A DNA stretch of 64,000 nucleotides from Chitinophagaceae bacterium UBA1953 (GCA_002336115.1 DDEN01000031.1:1-64000); one strand, 5' to 3'. Positions 17,242 through 28,133 are shown, counted from the stretch's first letter. Notes: generated from the sequence alone by a model not told the origin. Translations and numbers: made by a program.

Positions 17242-19050
17242 TTACATCATCGCCACACTCCTGTTAATAAACTCAGTTAACTGCGAACCTTTCAATAATC
17301 CCTGCGAAAGCAATGCAAGATCGGCCAGGTTATGGACCATCTCTTTTCCTGTTTCTTTATTCGCAAGAATTTTTTTGTACACTGGATGATTGCCGTTTAC
17401 TGTCAGTTCAACTTCATCTGGCATGGTTGCATAGAAACTGCTCATTGGTCCGCCAAGCTGTGCCATTTCTTTCATGCGGCGCATCATTTCAGGACGTGTT
17501 GCAATAACCGGCGGAGCATCTTCACTCAAACCTTTTACTTCAACATTCAAGTGTAAATCGGTTAACGGAATATTGAACCATTCTTTCAACTCTTTCACCT
17601 CATCTTCTGTTAAAGAACTTTTTTGTTCTTCCTGTTTGTCAATTAAGTTGTCAGCAATATCTGCATCCACTCTTCTGAATACAACATTTTCCCACTTTGC
17701 TTCCATGTGGTTAATAAACGCAGCATCAACAATTGAATCGAACTGCAGCACTTTATAACCTTTTGCTTCTGCTGCTTTAATGAATGTGTTTTGTACTTCA
17801 GGTTGAGTTGCATAGAGCAATACCAGTTTTCCATCTTTGTTTTTTTGCAATACTTCAGCAACAGTTTTGTATTCCTCTAACGTATAAAACTGGTTATTGC
17901 CGACTTCTTTCATAATATGAAACTTGCCTGCTTTTTCCAGGAACTTATCATCTGTAATCATTCCGTACTTCACAAACAAACCAAGACTCTCCCATTTTTC
18001 TTCAAAACCTTTTCGGTCGCTTTTAAAAATCTCTTCTAATTTATCTGCAACTTTTTTAGTGATATGTGAGTTGATCTTTTTCACATTCGGATCGCCCTGC
18101 AGATAACTGCGGCTTACGTTGAGCGGAATATCGGGGCTATCAATAACACCATGCAGCAGCATTAAAAATTCAGGAACAATATCTTTCACCTCATCCGTTA
18201 CAAAAACCTGGTTGCAGTAAAGCTGAATTTTATCTTTCTGTATTTCATAGCTCTGTTTAATTTTCGGGAAATACAATACACCTGTAAGATTAAACGGGTA
18301 ATCTACATTGAGATGAATCCAGAATACCGGCGGCTCACTGAAAGGATAAAGCTCTTTATAAAAATCCTGGTAATCCTGGTCGGTTAATTCTGATGGTTTC
18401 TTAACCCAAAGCGGATGTGTATTGTTAATCTGTTCTTCCTCAAAGAAAATTGGAACAGGCAAAAACTTACAGAAACGTTCGAGGATTCCTTTCAGCCGGA
18501 TGTCGTCAATAAACTCTTTGCTGTCATCATCAATATATAAAATAATGTCAGTTCCTCTTTCACTACGTTGATCAGTTTCTTCTAATTGATATTCGGGGCT
18601 TCCATCGCATTCCCATCTTACAGCAGGCGCATCTTTAAAACTTTTGGTAAAGATTTCTACTTTCTTACTCACCATGAAAGCGGAATAAAAACCCAGACCA
18701 AATTTGCCGATGATGGCATTTTCGTTTTGTCCTTTGTATTTCTGCACAAATTCTTCTGCACCGGAAAAAGCCACCTGGTTAATGTATTTTTCCACTTCTT
18801 CGGCAGTCATACCAACACCGTTATCTGAAATGGTGATGGTGCCAGCCTCTTTGTTGAGCTTAACGGTTACTTTTAAATCGCCCAGTTCGCCTTTTGCTTC
18901 GCCAATTGAAGAAAGGGTTTTAATTTTTTGAGTGGCATCAACAGCGTTACTTACCAGTTCTCGAAGGAAAATTTCATGGTCGCTGTAGAGGAATTTCTTA
19001 ATAATGGGGAAAATGTTCTCTGTCTGTACACGAATACTTCCGGTTTGCAT
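17242..19050 (-). CDS. htpG: Molecular chaperone HtpG (Hsp90)
   Basis: About 602 residues from the ATG at 19050, which begins MQTGSIRVQTE; an in-frame upstream extension to 19116 is unlikely. The N-terminal ATPase domain shows the GHKL motifs: LVSNAVDAT, DNGVGM and GKFGLGFYSAFM. Middle and C-terminal dimerisation domains follow in the usual order. It is a cytoplasmic ATP-dependent folding chaperone. The gene is monocistronic, convergent with the cytochrome gene, and slightly shorter than the E. coli protein. Confidence 0.95.
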   Translation of the reverse strand: MQTGSIRVQTENIFPIIKKFLYSDHEIFLRELVSNAVDATQKIKTLSSIGEAKGELGDLKVTVKLNKEAGTITISDNGVGMTAEEVEKYINQVAFSGAEEFVQKYKGQNENAIIGKFGLGFYSAFMVSKKVEIFTKSFKDAPAVRWECDGSPEYQLEETDQRSERGTDIILYIDDDSKEFIDDIRLKGILERFCKFLPVPIFFEEEQINNTHPLWVKKPSELTDQDYQDFYKELYPFSEPPVFWIHLNVDYPFNLTGVLYFPKIKQSYEIQKDKIQLYCNQVFVTDEVKDIVPEFLMLLHGVIDSPDIPLNVSRSYLQGDPNVKKINSHITKKVADKLEEIFKSDRKGFEEKWESLGLFVKYGMITDDKFLEKAGKFHIMKEVGNNQFYTLEEYKTVAEVLQKNKDGKLVLLYATQPEVQNTFIKAAEAKGYKVLQFDSIVDAAFINHMEAKWENVVFRRVDADIADNLIDKQEEQKSSLTEDEVKELKEWFNIPLTDLHLNVEVKGLSEDAPPVIATRPEMMRRMKEMAQLGGPMSSFYATMPDEVELTVNGNHPVYKKILANKETGKEMVHNLADLALLSQGLLKGSQLTEFINRSVAMM

Positions 19051-19224
19051 ATAAATCTGTTTTGCCCGCAAGGAACAAAAAAAATACCATTGAAGAAAAC
19101 TGTGACAGATTGGCAAATATGACCATCAGGCGTAATGAATCTGGCACACTTCAAACGCTAAGTGAACTATTAAAGCCGACTAAAAAATTGTAATTTAGCA
19201 AGTAAAATTTCATAATAAAGGAAG

Positions 19225-20325
19225 ATGAGTTATTACGACAGAATTAGAGAATTAATAAAGAGTGTTCCTGTTGAATTGGTGGACTTTGATCAACCAAGAG
19301 ACCAAGCAAGAATACCAACACAAGTATCTTCAAATTTTATTACGAATAAAGAACAAGGGGATTGGGCTGAAAATCTTATTATAAGAGCATTAAATGAAAC
19401 TTCTGAAAATTTTGTAGCCGTAAAATATGGTAAATCTGACGATTTGGTTGCAGGAGAAGAAGGCTTTGATGCGTTTTATCAAGATTTCCAAAATGAACTC
19501 GACACAATAGGAAAAAGACCCGATCTACTTGTTTTCAATAAAGCAGATTTTGACAGTAAATTAGGATTAGACATTAGTCAAATTCCGCATAGCCAAATAG
19601 CCGACTATGTAAGAAAGGCTGTTGCAGGAATTGAAGTAAGGTCAAGTGCATTCCTAATAGACAAATATGAAGAAACAATGCAACTAAGAACTGAAAAGTT
19701 TACTCAAATTGCATTACAAACAAAAGACAAAATTCTTACAGAATATTTGGATGTTTTAAGACACCCGGCAAGACAGAGCTATATTGAATTACTGAATAGT
19801 ATAACTGCAAAAACATTAAATGTTGCTGATTTTAGGGTGCCAAGTTGGGGCTCATCAGAAAGACTAATTCAAGTAAAAGAACTTTTCAGGCAATTAAAAA
19901 CAGCAATTAAGGAAATTCAAAAAAGAGATTATCTCTCAATAACACCAAAAGTTGAAGATATAAAAGTTGTTTATAAATGGGTTGAGACTTTCAATGTCCC
20001 GCATTTTTATTTTCAAGTTTTCTTTGACAAGGTTTATGGTATTCCATTTGAACAAATTCTTAAAATTATTTCAGACCCAGACAATGAAGGTGTAATTTTT
20101 TCTGTTGAAACAGATACTAAAAATCAAAATAAAACAACCATAAAAATTAACTCTAAGTCGGGTATTCAAATTGCTTCAAAAGTTGATGAACCTTTACACG
20201 AAAGCGTAAGGAAAGAAATGGATAGAGGCAGATTGTTGTTTTATGTAACATTCAAAGGCGGAACGGCGTATCTTGATATAGATAATTTGAGAGCCATTTT
20301 AGAAATCAAAAATGTAGATTTCTAA
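19225..20325 (+). CDS. Type II restriction endonuclease, AccI-like
   Basis: A 366-residue protein followed with a 1-bp overlap (TAATG) by an N6-adenine methyltransferase. A probable nuclease core is visible: GDWAEN, a KRPDLLVF segment (about 92) and IEVRSS (about 133), a plausible PD-(D/E)xK-type arrangement. The overall pattern and partner recall the AccI family, which cuts GT^MKAC; the specificity here is inferred. The gene is clearly more AT-rich than its neighbours and uses many AGA, ATA and AAA codons, a sign of horizontal acquisition. A type II nuclease of another family remains possible. Confidence 0.7.
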   Translation: MSYYDRIRELIKSVPVELVDFDQPRDQARIPTQVSSNFITNKEQGDWAENLIIRALNETSENFVAVKYGKSDDLVAGEEGFDAFYQDFQNELDTIGKRPDLLVFNKADFDSKLGLDISQIPHSQIADYVRKAVAGIEVRSSAFLIDKYEETMQLRTEKFTQIALQTKDKILTEYLDVLRHPARQSYIELLNSITAKTLNVADFRVPSWGSSERLIQVKELFRQLKTAIKEIQKRDYLSITPKVEDIKVVYKWVETFNVPHFYFQVFFDKVYGIPFEQILKIISDPDNEGVIFSVETDTKNQNKTTIKINSKSGIQIASKVDEPLHESVRKEMDRGRLLFYVTFKGGTAYLDIDNLRAILEIKNVDF

Positions 20326-21959
20326 TGATAGGTGCCAAACAACATATCTGTAACAGTTCAATTGAAACAGAGTATTCGAAATCGATTTCATTAGAACATC
20401 GTAAAAAATTTGCACAATTCTTTACGCCATTTTCTATTGCAGATTTGATGGCAAAATGGATTTTAGGAAACAACGACCTTAAAACAGTTCTTGAACCAGC
20501 TTTCGGTCTTGGTGTATTTTCAAGAGCAATTTTGGGCCGTAAAGAAAATGTTCAAATTAAAGGGTTTGAAGTTGATGAAACTATTTATGAAAATGCAAAG
20601 CGATGTTTTGAAGATTCTGAAAATGTAACTATTCTTTTACAGGATTATATGTACAATGATTGGAAAAATAATTATGACGGGATTATTTGTAATCCACCCT
20701 ATTTTAAGTTTCACGATTATGACAATAAGAATATTTTGAAAGAAATTGAGGCCAACCTAAAATGCAGATTGAATGGTTTTACAAACCTTTATAGTTTGTT
20801 CCTATTAAAATCAATTCATCAACTAAAGCAAAATGGTCGCTGTGCATATATTGTTCCTTCCGAATTTTTAAACTCAGACTATGGAAAATTAGTAAAAACA
20901 TATTTGATAAAAAGTAAAACATTAAGGCATATAATCGTAATAGACTTTGAAGAAAATGTTTTTGATGATGCCTTAACAACTGCTTCAATTATACTATGTG
21001 CAAACGATAAATTAACTGACAGTGTTAAATTTAGCAATATTCAATCATTGCAGGAATTAAGTAAACTTGAAAATAGTATTGCCGCCTATCCACATTTTAC
21101 AGATAGAGAACAAACATATAAACAAGCAGAATTAAATCCTGATATAAAATGGAAATACTATTATCAAAGGCAAAACAGCATTAAGTTCAAAAATCTTGTG
21201 CCTTTCTCTACTTATGCGAAAGTTGTTCGTGGAATTGCAACAGGCTCAAATGAATATTTTACTTTTAATATATCAAAAGCAACAGAAAATGCAATTGAAG
21301 AAAAGTATTTGTTGCCTTGTATCTGTAGCGCAAAAGATGCAAAAACAACTTTTTTTACCAAACAGGACTTTGAAGAATTAAAACAAAATGATAAATCTGT
21401 TTTTCTTTTCAATGCAAAAAATTCAACAAATGAAAGCATAAAAAAATACATAAAAAAAGGTGAAGAAGAAGAAATCGACAAACGATTTCTTACGGCAAGT
21501 AGAACGCCTTGGTATTCGTTAGAAAACAGAAAACCTGCTCCAATTTGGGTTTCTGTTTTCAATAGAACAGGTTTGCGTTTCATTAGAAATGAAGCGAATA
21601 TTTCTAACCTCACATCTTTTCATTGCATTTATCCAAAGCAAACAAACTTATTTTCAGAAATAGATATTGATTTACTTTTTGCTTATTTAATAACCGATAC
21701 AGCAAAAAAAATTTTTGAAGATAACAGTAGGCAATATGGTAACGGTTTGCAAAAATTCGAACCTAATGACCTCAACAAAGGAATGATGCTTGATTTAGGA
21801 TTACTAGACAAGCAGACAGTAAACAAGATTTTAAATCTATACAAAAAGTATAAAATTTTAATTCTTGAAAATAAAAATGGAGAGGAGGTAGTTAATAAAA
21901 TTGACAAAATATTAATTGAAAAATACGATCACAAAAATACTAAGAGTGGCATGGCATGA
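20325..21959 (+). CDS. N6-adenine DNA methyltransferase, AccI-type partner
   Basis: A 544-residue gamma-type N6-adenine methyltransferase. The SAM-binding motif LEPAFGLGVF lies at about 54 and the catalytic NPPYF at about 124. A target-recognition region occupies the C-terminal half (about 280-500). It would protect host DNA at the site cut by the upstream nuclease, with which it overlaps by one base. It shares the nuclease's AT-rich composition, so the pair moved as a unit. No specificity subunit, Vsr or controller gene is present. Confidence 0.85.
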   Translation: MIGAKQHICNSSIETEYSKSISLEHRKKFAQFFTPFSIADLMAKWILGNNDLKTVLEPAFGLGVFSRAILGRKENVQIKGFEVDETIYENAKRCFEDSENVTILLQDYMYNDWKNNYDGIICNPPYFKFHDYDNKNILKEIEANLKCRLNGFTNLYSLFLLKSIHQLKQNGRCAYIVPSEFLNSDYGKLVKTYLIKSKTLRHIIVIDFEENVFDDALTTASIILCANDKLTDSVKFSNIQSLQELSKLENSIAAYPHFTDREQTYKQAELNPDIKWKYYYQRQNSIKFKNLVPFSTYAKVVRGIATGSNEYFTFNISKATENAIEEKYLLPCICSAKDAKTTFFTKQDFEELKQNDKSVFLFNAKNSTNESIKKYIKKGEEEEIDKRFLTASRTPWYSLENRKPAPIWVSVFNRTGLRFIRNEANISNLTSFHCIYPKQTNLFSEIDIDLLFAYLITDTAKKIFEDNSRQYGNGLQKFEPNDLNKGMMLDLGLLDKQTVNKILNLYKKYKILILENKNGEEVVNKIDKILIEKYDHKNTKSGMA

Positions 21960-22115
21960 AAGAGGGGTTAAATATCATATATTCTGTAGCAGCAATTTCA
22001 TGGGGCTGTCGTTCAAAAATGAATATGGTGATTTGGTTTTCCGCTCTTCATAAATATTTCAACCAGAATGGCTGAAATATCTGTAGATCAAAATCCTCCT
22101 CTCCCTGCATTCCCG

Positions 22116-22123
22116 TACCTTTG
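22116..22123 (+). promoter_or_regulatory. -7 box upstream of ABC-F gene
   Basis: TACCTTTG matches TAnnTTTG and lies 91 bp before the ATG, giving a leader of about 85 nt. No clear -33 TTTG is seen. The 21960-22115 stretch after the methyltransferase holds nothing else recognisable. Confidence 0.5.
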
Positions 22124-22174
22124 CGGCTTCAAAAATTTTTCAACTGAACGTTACGCATCTCACATACAGTTTTT

Positions 22175-22207
22175 TCTGTGTCATCTGCGTAATCTGTGAG
22201 AAATCTG
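22175..22207. repeat. Short TCTG-phased repeat in ABC-F leader
   Basis: TCTG recurs at 22175, 22184, 22193 and 22204, with spacings of 9, 9 and 11, inside the leader just before the ABC-F start. It resembles the short phased repeats scattered in Bacteroidota intergenic DNA; that comparison is from general familiarity. Confidence 0.4.
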
Positions 22208-22208
22208 A

Positions 22209-23837
<1,629 letters not shown>

Positions 23838-23869
23838 TTCTGTTTTGTTTTAACCAAAACTGATATATA

Positions 23870-23903
23870 GCTAATGCCGCTGAACAGGCGGCATTAGCTT
23901 TTT
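23870..23903 (+). terminator. Rho-independent terminator after ABC-F gene
   Basis: An 11-bp stem GCTAATGCCGC / GCGGCATTAGC, loop TGAACAG, then TTTTT. Confidence 0.9.
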
Positions 23904-24097
23904 AAGCGAAATAATCATTCTTTAATACAAGAAAACAAATGGTTCGGTAAAATACCCTATCTTCGCCCCGTTATTTTGAGTTATACAGTGATAAGTAAGT
24001 GAATCGTATTATCTGCTACGCACAATCTGCTAATAGTTAGTCAATTTTTTACGCCTCGTATTTTCTCAGTTTTTTAATTAATGTTTAATACACAAAC

Positions 24098-24397
24098 ATG
24101 AACATTTATGTTTCAAACTTAAGCTTCAACGTAACTGATGATGACTTAAGAGGTTTTTTTGAAAGCTATGGTGAAGTAACCAGCGCTAAAGTAATTAACG
24201 ACAAATTCACCGGTAAAAGCCGTGGTTTTGGATTTGTTGAAATGAGCGATAATGCAGCCGCAAAAACTGCAATCAGCGAATTAGATGGTGGTATGGTTGA
24301 AGGCCGTGCCATTAAAGTAACAGAAGCTAAACCCCGTGAAGAGCGCAGCAACGACCGTCGTCCTTCTTACGGTAACAAAAGCTATAGCCGTTACTAA
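24098..24397 (+). CDS. Single-RRM RNA-binding protein
   Basis: A 99-residue protein consisting of one RNA recognition motif (residues 1-80) and a short Arg/Ser/Tyr-rich tail. RNP2 (IYVSNL) and RNP1 (SRGFGFVEM) are intact, with the usual aromatic residues that stack on RNA. Such proteins are abundant in Bacteroidota and take the place of Hfq or cold-shock proteins in RNA handling. The leader before the ATG exceeds 100 nt and is AT-rich. A terminator follows at 24423. Confidence 0.93.
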   Translation: MNIYVSNLSFNVTDDDLRGFFESYGEVTSAKVINDKFTGKSRGFGFVEMSDNAAAKTAISELDGGMVEGRAIKVTEAKPREERSNDRRPSYGNKSYSRY

Positions 24398-24422
24398 TCT
24401 TTTTTTAAAGCACAAGCGCAGA

Positions 24423-24447
24423 AGCCATCCGGAACGGGTGGCTTTTT
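24423..24447 (+). terminator. Terminator after RRM gene
   Basis: Stem AGCCATCC / GGGTGGCT with one T-G pair, loop GGAAC, then TTTT. Confidence 0.8.
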
Positions 24448-24460
24448 GTTATTGTACAAT

Positions 24461-24499
24461 TACCCGGCATTGCCGGGTATGTTTATGATATTAGCTTTG
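24461..24499 (+). promoter_or_regulatory. Promoter with overlapping palindrome, AhpD-like gene
   Basis: TTG (24470-24472), 19 bp, then TAGCTTTG (24492-24499) fits the Bacteroidota promoter consensus. The -33 TTG lies in the centre of a 19-bp perfect inverted repeat, TACCCGGCA-T-TGCCGGGTA (24461-24479). No T-run follows it, so it looks more like an operator than a terminator. Confidence 0.6.
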
Positions 24500-24538
24500 C
24501 CAATGAGGAACTGTTTTTATCTTTAAAAAAATCTTACC

Positions 24539-24886
24539 ATGAGCGATCTTATAAAAGAGTTTAACAATTACCGCACAAAAATGAACGAGGTTATTCTGAG
24601 TAAAGACAATCTTGTTATTAAACGTTTATGGAACCTCGATACAAATACCTATGCGGAAGGAGCTTTGTCAACCCAAACCAAAGAAATGCTGGGGCTGGTT
24701 GCAAGTATGGTTTTGCGGTGCGATGATTGCATCAAATATCATTTGGGAAAGTGCCATGAACTGGGTATAACAACCGCACAGATATACGAAATATTTGCTG
24801 TTGCCAACATTGTAGGGGGAACAATTGTGATACCTCATACACGCAGAGCGGCAGAATACTGGGAAGAGCTCACAACTGCAAAATAG
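24539..24886 (+). CDS. Carboxymuconolactone decarboxylase/AhpD-like protein
   Basis: A 115-residue all-helical protein with the AhpD redox motif CDDC followed by IKYH (about 61-68), the CxxC...H arrangement of AhpD-type alkylhydroperoxidases. The family includes peroxidase partners and lactone decarboxylases; the CxxC favours a thiol redox role. Cytoplasmic. It is transcribed alone from the promoter at 24470, which is overlapped by a palindrome, suggesting regulated expression. Confidence 0.85.
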   Translation: MSDLIKEFNNYRTKMNEVILSKDNLVIKRLWNLDTNTYAEGALSTQTKEMLGLVASMVLRCDDCIKYHLGKCHELGITTAQIYEIFAVANIVGGTIVIPHTRRAAEYWEELTTAK

Positions 24887-24938
24887 AGGGGAAAGCAAAA
24901 GTGTTTACTTATTGAACTATTCCATTTTAGCATAATAA

Positions 24939-24973
24939 TTCTAAATTCTGACTTCTAAATTCTGTCTTCTTAC
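24939..24973. repeat. Heptamer tandem repeat upstream of korB
   Basis: Five degenerate 7-bp units read TTCTAAA, TTCTGAC, TTCTAAA, TTCTGTC and TTCTTAC. They end 12 bp before the korB -7 box. Confidence 0.75.
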
Positions 24974-24984
24974 CCTGCATTACC

Positions 24985-24992
24985 TAAATTTG
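24985..24992 (+). promoter_or_regulatory. -7 box upstream of korB
   Basis: TAAATTTG matches TAnnTTTG and lies 17 bp before the ATG at 25010. The -33 position falls in the heptamer repeat and has no clear TTTG. Confidence 0.5.
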
Positions 24993-25009
24993 CCTACTAA
25001 TATCTTATT

Positions 25010-26041
25010 ATGTCTGAAACAACAACAACCCCAACCCTTACGGCGAAGGATTTTGCCACAGATCAGGAAGTGAGATGGTGCCCCGGTTGCGGCGACTATT
25101 CGATTCTTGCACAGGTTCAGAAAATTATGCCCTCGTTAGGCATTCCAAAGGAAAATATTGTGGTGGTAAGTGGCATTGGCTGCAGCAGCCGATTTCCTTA
25201 TTACATGAACACGTATGGTATGCACTCAATCCACGGGCGTGCAACCGCAATAGCCAGTGGTTTAAAAGCTTCCCGGCCTGAACTGAGTGTATGGGTTGTT
25301 ACCGGCGATGGCGACAGCCTCAGTATTGGTGGTAATCATACCATTCATCTGTTGCGCAGAAATTTCGATATTAATGTAATGTTGTTCAACAATCAGATTT
25401 ATGGTTTAACGAAAGGACAATATTCACCAACATCGGAAGAAAGAAAAGTAACCAAGACCTCTCCTTACGGAAGCATTGATCATCCGTTTAATCCATTAGC
25501 GCTTGCAATGGGAGCCGATGCAACATTTATTGCACGCTCAATGGACAGAGATATGAAGCATATGCAGGAAATGCTGCTCCGCAGCCATCAGCATAAAGGA
25601 GCTTCTTTCCTTGAAATTTATCAAAACTGTATCATCTTTAACGATGGTGCATTTGAAATGTTTACCGAAAAATCAACAAAGGCTGAAGAAACCTTATTCC
25701 TTGTTCATGGAGAACCATTAGTTTTTGGCGCTGCAAAGAATAAAGGGATTAAACTGGATGGGTTTAAACCGGTTGTTGTAAATCTTGATGAGGGTCATAG
25801 TAAAGATGATTTGTGGGTACACGATGAACGGGATTTTTATAAAGCTCAGATTCTTGTAAGAATGTTTGATGATCCTCGTAAAGATGCTCATCTTCCTCGT
25901 CCGTTTGGTGTGTTTTATGAAACAGAAAGAGCCTGCTATGAAGATTCGATGCAGCTCCAGGTTGATGAAATCATTGCAACAAAAGGCGCAGGTAACCTTG
26001 ATAAATTACTGAGAGGTAATGAAGTCTGGGAAATTCTTTAA
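25010..26041 (+). CDS. korB: 2-oxoacid:ferredoxin oxidoreductase beta subunit
   Basis: A 343-residue TPP-binding beta subunit, probably 2-oxoglutarate:ferredoxin oxidoreductase. Cluster-ligand cysteines lie in WCPGCGD (about 24-28) and GIGCSSR; the TPP/Mg site is GDGDSLSIGGNH (about 98) with LFNNQIYGLTKGQ following. The enzyme would oxidatively decarboxylate a 2-oxoacid to acyl-CoA and reduce ferredoxin. The alpha subunit normally precedes it, but here an AhpD-like gene does, and FabH follows, so the partner must lie elsewhere. Terminator at 26062. Confidence 0.9.
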   Translation: MSETTTTPTLTAKDFATDQEVRWCPGCGDYSILAQVQKIMPSLGIPKENIVVVSGIGCSSRFPYYMNTYGMHSIHGRATAIASGLKASRPELSVWVVTGDGDSLSIGGNHTIHLLRRNFDINVMLFNNQIYGLTKGQYSPTSEERKVTKTSPYGSIDHPFNPLALAMGADATFIARSMDRDMKHMQEMLLRSHQHKGASFLEIYQNCIIFNDGAFEMFTEKSTKAEETLFLVHGEPLVFGAAKNKGIKLDGFKPVVVNLDEGHSKDDLWVHDERDFYKAQILVRMFDDPRKDAHLPRPFGVFYETERACYEDSMQLQVDEIIATKGAGNLDKLLRGNEVWEIL

Positions 26042-26061
26042 TAATGTTTTAATCTTTATAC

Positions 26062-26084
26062 GGAGGCCTCAAGCCTCCTTTTTT
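26062..26084 (+). terminator. Terminator after korB
   Basis: Stem GGAGGC/GCCTCC, loop CTCAA, then TTTTTT. Confidence 0.88.
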
Positions 26085-26213
26085 ATGCTGTTAATTGAAT
26101 ATGATTGATGCAGCAATTTCATCCCATTAATCATTTAAAAAGTAACGGTTACATCTGTAACTGTTTCATTTCATATCAATTTCTTATTTTGCAATCAAAC
26201 AATTAATTGCCGT

Positions 26214-27260
26214 ATGACTCGCAGTAAAATCGCAGGGATAGGAAAGTATATTCCGGAAAATGTTGTAACCAACAACGATCTTACAAAATACATGGATACA
26301 ACAGACGAATGGATACAGGAAAGAACCGGGATCCAGGAACGGCATTATGCCCATCGTACAAAAGAAACAACTGCAACAATGGGTGCTGAAGCTGCAAAGG
26401 TTGCAATTGAACGAGCCGGCACAACAGCCCAGGATATTGACTTCATTATTTTTGCAACTCTCAGCCCCGATTATTATTTCCCCGGCTGTGGCGTACTTGT
26501 TCAGCGGGCTTTAAAAATGAAACAGGTTGGCGCATTGGATATTCGTAATCAATGCAGTGGTTTTGTGTATGCTGTTTCTGTAGCCGATCAGTTTATAAAA
26601 AGCGGCATGTATAAAAATGTGCTGGTTATAGGATCGGAAAAACATTCATTTGGCCTTGACTTTACTACAAGAGGCAGAAACGTAAGTGTAATTTTTGGCG
26701 ATGGAGCAGGCGCTGTTGTAATGCAGCCCACCGATGACCCAAACCAGGGAATTTTAAGTACTCATTTGCACAGCGATGGTAATGAAGCCGAAATTTTAGC
26801 AATGTATAACCCCGGCACACATGCTAATTACTGGAAACCTAATCTTGCAACTTATGAAGAAAGTGAATGGGGAAGTATGTTTATGAGCCATGCAATGATT
26901 GATAATGCGGAGAATTTTCCAACTATGGATGGCCCGGCTGTTTTTAAAACAGCTATTGTAAAATTTCCTGAAGTGATTAATGAAGCATTAACAGCAAACG
27001 GGTATCAGACATCAGATCTGAACCTGCTTATACCGCACCAGGCCAATCTGCGTATTTCTCAGTTTGTGCAGCAGAAACTGAAACTGAGAGATGACCAGCT
27101 ATATAACAATATTCAGAAATACGGAAATACCACCGCTGCTTCAGTGCCAATTGCTTTATGCGAAGCATGGGAGTTGGGCAAAGTAAAAACAGGCGATCTT
27201 GTATGCCTTGCAGCCTTCGGCAGCGGATTTACCTGGGCAAGTGCGCTGCTGAAATGGTAA
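26214..27260 (+). CDS. fabH: 3-oxoacyl-ACP synthase III (FabH)
   Basis: A 348-residue thiolase-fold enzyme that starts fatty-acid synthesis by condensing an acyl-CoA with malonyl-ACP. The catalytic triad is visible: Cys in NQCSGFVYA (about 112), His in IPHQANLRI (about 272) and Asn in YGNTTAAS (about 303). The late GSGFTWASALL motif is intact. A TTATTTTG box lies about 25 bp before the start. The following DinB/maleylpyruvate-isomerase-like gene is only 10 bp away. Longer than E. coli FabH, so a paralogue for a special primer is possible. Confidence 0.92.
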   Translation: MTRSKIAGIGKYIPENVVTNNDLTKYMDTTDEWIQERTGIQERHYAHRTKETTATMGAEAAKVAIERAGTTAQDIDFIIFATLSPDYYFPGCGVLVQRALKMKQVGALDIRNQCSGFVYAVSVADQFIKSGMYKNVLVIGSEKHSFGLDFTTRGRNVSVIFGDGAGAVVMQPTDDPNQGILSTHLHSDGNEAEILAMYNPGTHANYWKPNLATYEESEWGSMFMSHAMIDNAENFPTMDGPAVFKTAIVKFPEVINEALTANGYQTSDLNLLIPHQANLRISQFVQQKLKLRDDQLYNNIQKYGNTTAASVPIALCEAWELGKVKTGDLVCLAAFGSGFTWASALLKW

Positions 27261-27270
27261 GTTTGCATAC

Positions 27271-28104
27271 ATGCAGCAACAGATTATTCATACAAGGCAC
27301 CTTCTTCCTGTTCTTGATACAAAACTGATTGAATTGCTTCGGTCATTAACAACAGAAGAATGGAATAAACCAACGATTGCCAAACTTTGGACTGTTAAGG
27401 ATATTGCGGCTCATCTGTTAGATGGCAATTTGCGTACATTATCGTTTAACAGAGATCAGTATCAGTATGCACCAGACCGTGCAATCAATCAGTACAGCGA
27501 TTTGGTTGAATATCTGAATGAATTAAATGCAGTTTGGGTAAATGCATCCAAACGGCTAAGTCCGCAACTGCTTACAGATTTACTCGAACTAACAGGAAAG
27601 CAATATTCACAATACTTTCAGAGCGTTGATTTATTTACCGATGCTTTGTTTCCGGTAGCATGGGCCGGAGAACAGGTTTCAAAAAACTGGTTTCATATTG
27701 CAAGGGAATACACAGAAAAATTTATTCATCAGCAGCAGATAAGAGATGCTGTAAATAAACCGGGCATCATTACGAAAGAATTGTTTTACCCGTTTATCGA
27801 AACCTTTATGCAGGCTTTGCCATACACTTACAGAAATACAAATGCAGCAACAGGCACTGTAGTTAAAGTTAGTGTAAGTACAGATGCCGGTGGTAATTGG
27901 TTTGTGGTAAAAGAAAACGAAAACTGGACATTGCTGAAAGAAAACGACAAACCAGTCACATCCTCTGTAACGCTTGATCCTTCAACTGCATGGAAATTGT
28001 TTTCAAAAGGAATAACTCCTGTAGAAGCAAAAGGAAGAGGAATGTTTGATGGCGATCTAAAACTGGGCGAAGTTGCTTTAACCATGTTGTCTGTAATGGC
28101 ATAA
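27271..28104 (+). CDS. Maleylpyruvate isomerase N-terminal/DinB-like protein
   Basis: A 277-residue protein whose N-terminal half (about 10-160) is a four-helix DinB/MDMPI fold with the WTVKDIAAHLLDGNLR pattern; the His would be part of a metal site. The C-terminal half resembles the SCP2-like domain of the same family. Known relatives are mycothiol-dependent isomerases, but Bacteroidota make no mycothiol, so another thiol or a different reaction is likely. It is 10 bp downstream of fabH. Confidence 0.75.
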   Translation: MQQQIIHTRHLLPVLDTKLIELLRSLTTEEWNKPTIAKLWTVKDIAAHLLDGNLRTLSFNRDQYQYAPDRAINQYSDLVEYLNELNAVWVNASKRLSPQLLTDLLELTGKQYSQYFQSVDLFTDALFPVAWAGEQVSKNWFHIAREYTEKFIHQQQIRDAVNKPGIITKELFYPFIETFMQALPYTYRNTNAATGTVVKVSVSTDAGGNWFVVKENENWTLLKENDKPVTSSVTLDPSTAWKLFSKGITPVEAKGRGMFDGDLKLGEVALTMLSVMA

Positions 28105-28133
28105 ATAATTTAACTGCAAAAACAACCACTTCA

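Noticed and set aside
19051..19116. N-terminal extension of htpG
   Set aside because: HtpG proteins begin at the MQTGSIRV position; the extra codons lie in the promoter region.
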